Assembly (NCBI GenBank): GCA_007127425.1
Contig: SKZJ01000286.1
Coordinates: 1-5,083, forward strand
Origin: Wenzhouxiangella sp.
GTDB lineage: Bacteria; Pseudomonadota; Gammaproteobacteria; Xanthomonadales; Wenzhouxiangellaceae
Length of the DNA: 5,083 nt
Reading direction: 5' to 3'
Shown: positions 1 through 5,083 of the stretch, piece by piece
How the letters are laid out: each line of letters starts with the position of its first letter
Position numbering within the stretch: the stretch's first letter is position 1
Notes under the pieces: model-generated
Databases searched by the model: none
Seen by the model: only the letters and a program-made list of their open reading frames with translations
Told to the model about the DNA's origin: nothing
Translations under genes and position numbers: made by a program

Positions 1-139
1 CCCGGAGGCGACTCGCCAGCACCTTGGGAAAGCGCCGGAGAATGTTCGTTGGGGGCGAAAACTGCAATACCCCGGCGTGATGGATCTCATCACGCCGGGG
101 GATGTCATCGAGCGGCTGGAACGGCTGCTCCAGCCCTGA
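1..139 (+). CDS. 3' end of an unrecognised protein-coding gene (5' part outside window)
   Basis: An open frame with no stop runs from base 2 to a TGA at 137-139, giving 46 codons whose start lies left of the window. The visible C terminus contains RWGRKLQYPGVMDLITPGD and ends in an amphipathic helix-like DVIERLERLLQP. About three quarters of the third codon positions are G or C, as expected for a coding frame in this GC-rich DNA, and the minus-strand neighbour stops just before it at 142, so the stretch would otherwise be empty. I do not recognise the family and assign no function. The gene converges on the OmpA-family gene with only 2 bp between stop codons, and its coding sequence contains a perfect 13-bp inverted repeat at 70-100. 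The main doubt is that 46 open codons can occur by chance in GC-rich DNA. Confidence 0.6.
   Translation, partial: PEATRQHLGKAPENVRWGRKLQYPGVMDLITPGDVIERLERLLQP
58..100 (-). terminator. Probable intrinsic terminator of the OmpA-family gene, inside the converging gene
   Basis: Bases 70-82 (CCCCGGCGTGATG) and 88-100 (CATCACGCCGGGG) form a perfect 13-bp inverted repeat around a 5-base loop. Read on the minus strand, the hairpin begins 41 nt after the OmpA-family stop codon and is followed by TATTGCAGTTTT, a broken but U-rich tail. On the plus strand the hairpin is followed by GGATGTCATCG, with no U tract, so it suits minus-strand termination only. The interrupted U tract makes termination efficiency uncertain. 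Confidence 0.6.
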
Positions 140-141
140 CC

Positions 142-2475
142 TCACTGCTCCTTGCTGCAGGGGTCCTCGCCTTCCGCTCCGCTGTCATCCCGTTCAATGG
201 TGACGGCAGCAGTCGCAGTGGCGCCAAACGGATCGGAGATCGTGTAACGGAAGTGATTGGTCCCGTGACAGACATCGCCGATGGTGAAGGTGATCGTGTT
301 GTCGTCGTTGATCACCGCTTCGGCGGACGCCAGCGAGATCTGTTGCACCGACACGATTTCCAGCGGATCGCCATCAGGATCGAAATCGTTGGCCAACACA
401 TCCACGGTGACCGGCACTCCCGCCGGGGTCGAAGCGAAATCCGATCGCGCCACCGGCGCCTGGTTGGCGAACGCCACGCTGACGAACACAGTGGCAGTCG
501 CCTCGCGGCCACGGTCGTCGACCACGGTGTAGGTAAAGCTGTCGTCACCGAAGAACAACTGGTCGGGCTGGTAACGAAGCTGGTCGCCGACCTGGGTGAC
601 ATTGCCGTCTGAAGGTTGACCGAATGAAGCGATTTCCAGGTTGCCACCGTCCGGCAGATAGGCCGAGGCCAGGACGTTCACGTCGACCGGCTGGGTACGC
701 ACCGTGGAGACCTCGATGTCTTCGGCCACCGGCGGGGCGCCGGGTGCCTCAACGAGAACCGTCACATTGGCAGATGCCTGGCCACCGAAACCGTCGTCGA
801 TGGTGTAGCTGAAGTTGTCAGTCCCGGTGAAACCGGCCGAAGGCGTGTAAAGGAGGACATCGCCGCTGATTTCCACCTGGCCGTTGGAAGGCTGGGTCGC
901 ATCAACGATGCTCAGTGGATCGCCATCGGGATCGCTGTCGTTGGCCAGCACGTCGAGCGTGTTGTCGACCGAATCGACCTCGACCGTGAACTGGTTGTCG
1001 TTGGCCACCGGCGGCTGGTTGTCGAACACCACGTCGCCCTCGGTAATCGAGGTGGTGGATTCCTGGTAACGGTAATAGTCGACGATACGCTTGTGGCGAA
1101 CCGGATTCCTGAGCGCACGACGAATCCACGGTGCTTCGACCGGCACTTCGACTCGCTCGATTTCCGTCACCGGCTCGTCCGGACCGACCTGGATCCGCTC
1201 GGTGCGCGACTCCTCGGTCACGAAGCTGATCTCGACGCGGCGATTGCGGCTGCGATTCTCCTCCGAATCGTTCGGGTAGCGCGGCTCGTGCAGGCCGCGA
1301 CCATCCCAATCGACTTCGTCGGCCTCGATGCCGCGCGTGGCCAGGTACTCCACGACCGAACGGGCACGACGCTCGCTCAGCCCCTGGTTGTACTCGGCGG
1401 TACCGATATCACAGGTGTGACCGACCACCTGGATGGTGCTGACCAGGCCGCCTTCGCGGATGGCATCGACCAGATCGTTGAGCGTGGCGCGTGCTGCCGG
1501 GCGGAGCTGGGCACTGTCAAAGTCGAACGTGGCTCGATCACTGAGGGTGACCTCGGTGGCCATCACGCGCTCTTCGTAGCGCGGTTCGGCCTCGCGCGTC
1601 ACTTCGATTTCTCGATACTCGCGAACCGGGCGATACGCGTGACCGCCGAAGCTGTAGCTGTAGACCAGGCTGCCGCGCAGGTCGTTGCGATCCTCGACAA
1701 AATCACCGCTCTTGCTGTAGTAGCTCGTGCGCAGCGACAGGCTGTGCGGGGTATTGGCGAAATGCTTGTCCAGCGACAGCGATCCGGTCGTCTGCGAAGA
1801 GCCGAAATCGCCGCTTTCGTAATCCAGGCCGCCGCGCAGACGCACCAGCTGGTTATCGAAATAGCGGCCCGCACGAAGGCCCAGGCCCCACTCGTAGGGT
1901 TCCTCGAACAGGTCGATAATCGTCTCGATGGTGTCGGTCCGTGTGAATCCACGGCCGTCGACGGTACCGGTCACCAGGCGCTCGTCGATATCGATGGTCT
2001 GGCTGACCAGACGCTCGGAGCTCAGTGCCGTCATCCCGTAGCCGGCAAAGAACCAGTTCTGGTACTCGTAACCGGCACCGAAGGTCAGCTTGCGATCGTC
2101 GAGCTGGTTCTGGTCGGCGGCAAGGAACAGCTTGGCCACGCGGCCATCCGTGTAAACGGGACCGTCCGGCCCCTCCTCCGTGGTCGTATTGAACAACCAG
2201 TGGTAATTGAGCTTGAGACCGGCGGCGCCATCGCGACCCAGCCAGCCTTCACCGATCAAGGCGGTGCGGTCGGTTTCCGACAGCGAGGCCTGAAATTCAC
2301 CAATGAAATCGAATTCCGAATCGACGCCGACACCGATGCGGTAGCGGTCACCGACAAAGTTGAACGTCGGCGACTGCTGCATCGAAACCGGCTCGTCGTT
2401 GGCATCCACCTGGGCCTGCGCCGCCACGGCGCCGGCCAGGGCCAGTGAAACTGCCAGACTGAATTTGCGAAACAT
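142..2475 (-). CDS. OmpA-family outer-membrane protein with three C-terminal Ig/cadherin-like domains
   Basis: This 777-residue protein probably links the outer membrane to the cell wall. Residues 1-21 form a signal peptide: basic MFRK, a hydrophobic core, and an A19-Q20-A21 cleavage site. Residues about 40-280 show alternating amphipathic strands rich in aromatics and glycines, about 12 by eye, with a long loop near 152-193, which suggests a beta-barrel. A charged linker (281-308) leads to an OmpA C-terminal domain (about 310-418) with FDFDSAQLRP, YNQGLSERRARSV and NRSRNRRVEI; R370 matches the diaminopimelate-binding Arg of the family, but the partner Asp is replaced by C355. A second charged linker (421-487) precedes three repeats of about 90 residues (488-576, 581-669, 673-761) of Big_9/cadherin-like type. 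The ATG at 2475 is supported by the signal peptide and by AGGGG 9 nt upstream. The domain family is secure; barrel size and biological role are inferred. Confidence 0.9.
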   Translation of the reverse strand: MFRKFSLAVSLALAGAVAAQAQVDANDEPVSMQQSPTFNFVGDRYRIGVGVDSEFDFIGEFQASLSETDRTALIGEGWLGRDGAAGLKLNYHWLFNTTTEEGPDGPVYTDGRVAKLFLAADQNQLDDRKLTFGAGYEYQNWFFAGYGMTALSSERLVSQTIDIDERLVTGTVDGRGFTRTDTIETIIDLFEEPYEWGLGLRAGRYFDNQLVRLRGGLDYESGDFGSSQTTGSLSLDKHFANTPHSLSLRTSYYSKSGDFVEDRNDLRGSLVYSYSFGGHAYRPVREYREIEVTREAEPRYEERVMATEVTLSDRATFDFDSAQLRPAARATLNDLVDAIREGGLVSTIQVVGHTCDIGTAEYNQGLSERRARSVVEYLATRGIEADEVDWDGRGLHEPRYPNDSEENRSRNRRVEISFVTEESRTERIQVGPDEPVTEIERVEVPVEAPWIRRALRNPVRHKRIVDYYRYQESTTSITEGDVVFDNQPPVANDNQFTVEVDSVDNTLDVLANDSDPDGDPLSIVDATQPSNGQVEISGDVLLYTPSAGFTGTDNFSYTIDDGFGGQASANVTVLVEAPGAPPVAEDIEVSTVRTQPVDVNVLASAYLPDGGNLEIASFGQPSDGNVTQVGDQLRYQPDQLFFGDDSFTYTVVDDRGREATATVFVSVAFANQAPVARSDFASTPAGVPVTVDVLANDFDPDGDPLEIVSVQQISLASAEAVINDDNTITFTIGDVCHGTNHFRYTISDPFGATATAAVTIERDDSGAEGEDPCSKEQ
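193..459 (-). repeat. Ig/cadherin-like repeat 3
   Basis: This encodes residues 673-761. It opens with APVARSDF, has an intact acidic loop LANDFDPDGDPLEIV, and ends with FRYTISDPFGATATAAVTI. The usual F-x-G-x-D segment is replaced by FTIGDVCHGTNHF, which brings in C736. A short acidic tail (762-777) with C773 follows. Confidence 0.8.
361..402 (-). repeat. DNA direct repeat, copy in Ig-like repeat 3
   Basis: Thirty-five of 42 bases match 913-954. Both copies encode the VLANDxDPDGDPL loop and lie 552 bp apart, which is 184 codons or two domain lengths. This fits duplication within the gene, with the intervening middle copy having diverged. Confidence 0.75.
469..735 (-). repeat. Ig/cadherin-like repeat 2, with degenerate acidic loop
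   Basis: This encodes residues 581-669. The opening PPVAEDIEV and the later FFGDDSFTYTVVDDRG and TATVFVSV match the other copies. The acidic loop reads LASAYLPDGGNLEI instead of LANDxDPDGDPLEI, so most of the Asp/Asn residues are lost. The fold is probably kept, while metal binding in this copy is doubtful. Confidence 0.8.
748..1014 (-). repeat. Ig/cadherin-like repeat 1 of the OmpA-family protein
   Basis: This encodes residues 488-576. It opens with PPVANDNQ, carries the acidic loop LANDSDPDGDPLSIV (a pattern that often binds calcium in this fold), then YTPSAGFTGTDNFSYTIDDG and a closing strand ANVTVLVE. It is the most canonical of the three copies. Confidence 0.85.
913..954 (-). repeat. 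DNA direct repeat, copy in Ig-like repeat 1
   Basis: This is the partner of 361-402, with 35 of 42 bases identical. It covers the acidic loop of Ig-like repeat 1. Confidence 0.75.
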
Positions 2476-2547
2476 GCCTTTATGCCCCTGATTGTTAAAT
2501 ACTTGTTTGACTATCTTACCCGTAAAAGGGTGAAATATGCCACATTA
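2476..2547 (-). promoter_or_regulatory. Leader of the OmpA-family gene with ribosome binding site; possible promoter
   Basis: This 72-bp gap between the DUF6165 stop codon and the OmpA-family ATG is clearly richer in A and T than the flanking genes. AGGGG at 2485-2489 (minus strand), 9 nt before the ATG, is a good ribosome binding site. TAAGAT at 2513-2518 could be a -10 element, but no convincing -35 lies at the right distance. A separate promoter is inferred mainly from the base composition and the gap size. Confidence 0.35.
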
Positions 2548-2940
2548 TCAATACTCGGCGTACGACTTTTCCTCGACGATTTCCGAGCCCAGCGCGAGGT
2601 TGATCTTCTTCTTGATCTCGGCGCGTTCATCGTTCTGAACGTACACCGAGCGCGCCAGCGACACGAAGTGGTCGCCAAAGTCCTGCCTGCGCTCGCAGTC
2701 GCGGATCTTGTCCTCGATTCGCCACAGGCGCTGGTTGATCGCCCGTAACTGGCCGCGCAGTGCAACAATCCCGGCCGTTTCCAGGCCGGCATCGGCCCAC
2801 ACCCGCGAGAGCAGTTCATGCTCGAGCCGTACATTGGCCAGTTTGTCCTCGTCGCCGATGCACTCGAGCTTGATGTCGAGGATACTGAGCTTGTCGAGCA
2901 ATTCACCCGGCGAGACGGGAATCTGAATCTGTGTGTCCAT
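2548..2940 (-). CDS. DUF6165-family small protein, function unknown
   Basis: This is a 130-residue soluble protein with no signal peptide or membrane segment. The N-terminal IQIPVSPGELLDKLSIL, the central LRAINQRLWRIEDKIRDCER and the C-terminal FVSLARSVYVQNDERAEIKK with LGSEIVEEKSY match what I recall of the DUF6165 family. Most of the chain looks helical, with charged heptad-like stretches (about residues 12-48 and 57-85) that could form coiled coils. The ATG at 2940 is preferred: AGGGAG at 2952-2957 lies 11 nt upstream. A GTG at 2952 would add four residues but directly abuts the same AGGGA, leaving no spacing. The gene begins 79 bp after pnp, on the same strand, with a terminator hairpin in between, so it may depend on read-through or on an unseen promoter. 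DUF6165 genes are, as I recall, often found near glycan or lipopolysaccharide genes, but nothing here supports that role. Confidence 0.85.
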   Translation of the reverse strand: MDTQIQIPVSPGELLDKLSILDIKLECIGDEDKLANVRLEHELLSRVWADAGLETAGIVALRGQLRAINQRLWRIEDKIRDCERRQDFGDHFVSLARSVYVQNDERAEIKKKINLALGSEIVEEKSYAEY

Positions 2941-2959
2941 CGTCCTGGTCACTCCCTGT

Positions 2960-2998
2960 AAACAAGAGCGGGCCGGCTCGTCGCCGAACCGGCCCGCC
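2960..2998 (-). terminator. Intrinsic terminator downstream of pnp
   Basis: On the minus strand GCGGGCCGG (2997-2989) pairs perfectly with CCGGCCCGC (2976-2968). The stem extends inward by a G-U wobble, an A-U and a C-G pair to about 12 bp around a GGCGAC loop. TCTTGTTT follows at once. The inner wobble pair works only on the minus strand. The hairpin begins about 21 nt after the pnp stop codon and lies just upstream of the DUF6165 start, so it also forms part of that gene's leader if read-through occurs. Confidence 0.8.
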
Positions 2999-3019
2999 TT
3001 GATCGTCGGTTGACGAAGC

Positions 3020-5083
3020 TTACTTCTCGTCTTCGCTGAGCGCCTTCATGCTCAGGCGGATCCGGCCCTGCTTGTCGACTTCGAGGACCTTGACCTTGAC
3101 CTTGTCACCCTCGGCCAGCTCGTCGGTCACGTTCTCGACACGCTCATCGGAGATCTGCGAGATGTGCACCAGACCGTCCTTGCCGGGCAGAATGGTCACG
3201 AAGGCACCGAAGTTCATGATCTTGGTGACCGTACCCTCGTAGATCGTACCGACTTCGACATCGGCGGTGATCTGCTCGATGCGCTTGCGCGCATCGTCGG
3301 CCGCGGCCTGGTTGACCGAGGCGATGGTGACGGTGCCGTCATCCTGGATATCGATGGTGGTGCCGGTCTCTTCGGTAATGGCGCGGATGGTGGAGCCACC
3401 TTTACCAATCACGTCGCGAATCTTGTCCGGATGCACCTTCATGGTGAACAGGCGCGGCGCATACTGGCTCATCTCTTCACGCGGCGAGGAAATCACCTCG
3501 TTCATCTGGCCGAGGATGTGCTTGCGCGCATCGCTGGCCTGGCTGAGCGCCACCTTCATGATCTCCTCGGTGATGCCGGTGATCTTGATGTCCATCTGCA
3601 AGGCGGTGACCCCTTCTTCGGAGCCGGCCACCTTGAAGTCCATGTCGCCGAGATGGTCCTCGTCACCGAGAATGTCGGTGAGTACGGCGAAGCGATCGCC
3701 GTCCTTGATCAGGCCCATGGCGATACCGGCCACCGGCGCACGCACCGGCACACCGGCATCCATCAGTGCCAGCGAGCTGCCGCAAACGGTCGCCATGGAG
3801 CTCGAACCGTTGGACTCGGTGACTTCCGAAACGATGCGCAGCACGTAGGGGAATTCCTCACCCTTGGGTATGACGGCATTCAGCGCGCGCTTGGCCAGCT
3901 TGCCGTGGCCGATTTCGCGGCGCTTGGGACCGAGCATGAAGCTGGTCTCACCGACACAGAACGGCGGGAAGTTGTAGTGGAGCATGAACTGCTCCTTGTA
4001 CTCGCCCTCGATGGCATCAATGATCTGCGCATCGCGACCGGTTCCCAGGGTCACGACACACATGGCCTGGGTTTCGCCGCGGGTGAAGATGGCCGAACCA
4101 TGGGTGCGCGGAAAAGCGCTGGTGTACATGTCCAGCGGACGCACGGTGGTGAGGTCGCGGCCGTCAATGCGCGGCTTGCCGTCGAGAATCTGGTTGCGCA
4201 CGTAATTCTTCTCGAGCGTCGCGAACTCGTTCTTGACGTCATCTTCGCTCGGCGCGTTTTCGTCACCCTCGGGGCACAGCTGTTCGACAACTTTCGAACG
4301 CAGCTCCGAAAGCGCTTCACGGCGCTGCGTCTTGTCGGTGTGCTTGTAGGCGCCGGCCAGGCCGTCGGAAGCCAGCTCGGCCACTTTCTGATCCAGTCCG
4401 GCCGGCTTTTCCGGTGCCTGCCAGTCCCACTTCGGCTTGCCGGCCTCGGCAGCCAGTTCCTGGATGGCCTTGATGGCCACCTGCATCTGCTCGTGGCCGT
4501 AGGTCACGGCGCCCAGCATCTGCTCTTCGGTCAGCAGGTCGGCCTCGGACTCGACCATCAGCACGGCCTCGGAGGTGCCGGCAACGACCAGGTCCAGCTT
4601 CGAATCTTCGAGCTGGGTCTGGCTCGGGTTGACCACGTAGTTGCCGTCGATGAAACCGACACGGGCAGCGCCGATCGGACCCTGGAACGGCACACCGGCC
4701 AGCATCAACGCGGCGGATGCACCGATCAATGCGGGAATATCTCCGTCCGCTTCAGGGTTGGACGACATCACCGTAGCGATGACCTGCGTCTCGTTCATGA
4801 ACCCCTTCGGGAACAGCGGACGGATGGGACGATCGATCAGTCGCGAGGTCAGGGTCTCCTTCTCGGTCGGACGCCCTTCACGCTTGAAGAAACCGCCGGG
4901 AATCTTGCCCGCGGCATAGAACTTTTCCTGGTAGTTGACCGTCAGCGGGAAAAACGCCTGGCCCGGCTTCGCTTCCTTGCGCGCCACGGCAGTGACCAGC
5001 ACCACCGTATCGTCCATGGTCACCAGAACGGCGCCGTCGGCCTGACGGGCCACGTGTCCGGTTTCGAGCGTGACGTCCTGCTC
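3020..5083 (-). CDS. pnp: Polynucleotide phosphorylase (PNPase), N terminus cut by window edge
   Basis: PNPase degrades RNA 3'-to-5' using phosphate, releasing nucleoside diphosphates, and acts in mRNA decay, often with RNase E. The window holds 687 codons, starting [14 protein letters not shown]; compared with E. coli PNPase about 12 N-terminal residues lie beyond 5083. The GTG at 5051-5053 is an internal Val, not the start. In window numbering: first RNase PH domain about 1-150 ([12 protein letters not shown] at 65-76), an all-helical region about 230-300, second RNase PH domain about 315-500 with [11 protein letters not shown] (phosphate-binding loop) and [14 protein letters not shown], whose D476, D482 and K484 match the metal ligands D486, D492 and K494 of E. 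coli. A KH domain follows with GKGG at 560-563, then an S1 domain about 611-681. The C-terminal tail after S1 is only a few residues, shorter than in E. coli. All key residues are present, so the enzyme should be active. rpsO commonly lies upstream of pnp but is outside this window. Confidence 0.98.
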   Translation of the reverse strand, partial: EQDVTLETGHVARQADGAVLVTMDDTVVLVTAVARKEAKPGQAFFPLTVNYQEKFYAAGKIPGGFFKREGRPTEKETLTSRLIDRPIRPLFPKGFMNETQVIATVMSSNPEADGDIPALIGASAALMLAGVPFQGPIGAARVGFIDGNYVVNPSQTQLEDSKLDLVVAGTSEAVLMVESEADLLTEEQMLGAVTYGHEQMQVAIKAIQELAAEAGKPKWDWQAPEKPAGLDQKVAELASDGLAGAYKHTDKTQRREALSELRSKVVEQLCPEGDENAPSEDDVKNEFATLEKNYVRNQILDGKPRIDGRDLTTVRPLDMYTSAFPRTHGSAIFTRGETQAMCVVTLGTGRDAQIIDAIEGEYKEQFMLHYNFPPFCVGETSFMLGPKRREIGHGKLAKRALNAVIPKGEEFPYVLRIVSEVTESNGSSSMATVCGSSLALMDAGVPVRAPVAGIAMGLIKDGDRFAVLTDILGDEDHLGDMDFKVAGSEEGVTALQMDIKITGITEEIMKVALSQASDARKHILGQMNEVISSPREEMSQYAPRLFTMKVHPDKIRDVIGKGGSTIRAITEETGTTIDIQDDGTVTIASVNQAAADDARKRIEQITADVEVGTIYEGTVTKIMNFGAFVTILPGKDGLVHISQISDERVENVTDELAEGDKVKVKVLEVDKQGRIRLSMKALSEDEK

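Noticed and set aside
49..612. Open frame of 187 codons on the plus strand near the left edge
   Set aside because: It overlaps the C-terminal Ig-like repeats in antisense and is out of frame with the better-supported plus-strand gene end at 1-139. Its translation is Arg/His/Gly-rich with no family resemblance.
1093..2448. Open frame of 451 codons on the plus strand, antisense to the OmpA-family gene
   Set aside because: It lies wholly opposite a well-supported gene with signal peptide and recognised domains. Long antisense frames are common in GC-rich genes, and its translation shows no recognisable domain.
2518..2531. Small inverted repeat ACCC-TTTTAC-GGGT in the gap before the OmpA-family gene, considered as a terminator for the DUF6165 gene
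   Set aside because: The stem is only 4 bp and is followed by AAGATAG rather than a U tract, so it does not look like an intrinsic terminator.
2950..2952. GTG as the start of the DUF6165 gene
   Set aside because: It directly abuts the AGGGA that would be its ribosome binding site, and the four extra residues do not match the usual N terminus of the family. The ATG at 2940 is better placed.
3267..3848. Open frame of 193 codons on the plus strand inside pnp
   Set aside because: It is antisense to the conserved second RNase PH and KH domains of PNPase, and its Ser/Met/Arg-rich translation is typical of a shadow frame.
5051..5053. GTG as the start codon of pnp
   Set aside because: The frame stays open to the window edge, and the upstream residues QDVTLETGH match the conserved PNPase N terminus, so this GTG is an internal Val.

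Overview
The window looks like chromosomal DNA from a GC-rich gammaproteobacterium. A Xanthomonadales/Chromatiales-type lineage (Wenzhouxiangella-like) is my best guess, based on the PNPase and OmpA-family sequence style; no marker in the window fixes the genus. There is no sign of a mobile element, CRISPR array, tRNA or rRNA.

Layout from the right edge, following minus-strand transcription. First comes pnp (polynucleotide phosphorylase), almost complete and missing only about 12 N-terminal residues beyond the window edge. A strong GC-rich hairpin with a U-rich tail follows its stop codon. Next is a 130-residue DUF6165-type protein of unknown function. After a 72-bp AT-richer gap comes a 777-residue outer-membrane protein: signal peptide, a predicted beta-barrel of about 12 strands, an OmpA-type peptidoglycan-binding domain, then three tandem cadherin/Ig-like (Big_9-type) domains at the C terminus. 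At the left edge, the 3' end of a plus-strand gene (46 codons visible) converges on the OmpA-family gene, with 2 bp between the two stop codons. A perfect 13-bp inverted repeat inside that plus-strand coding end is placed to terminate the OmpA-family transcript.

Functionally, pnp is RNA-decay housekeeping, while the OmpA-family protein belongs to the cell envelope. The DUF6165 gene lies between them with no evident functional link to either. I see no convincing new multi-gene system. The most unusual object is the OmpA-family protein: Ig-like repeats lie after the peptidoglycan-binding domain, the conserved diaminopimelate-binding Asp is replaced by Cys, and the middle Ig-like repeat has lost its acidic loop. 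The hairpin encoded inside the converging gene is the second point of interest.
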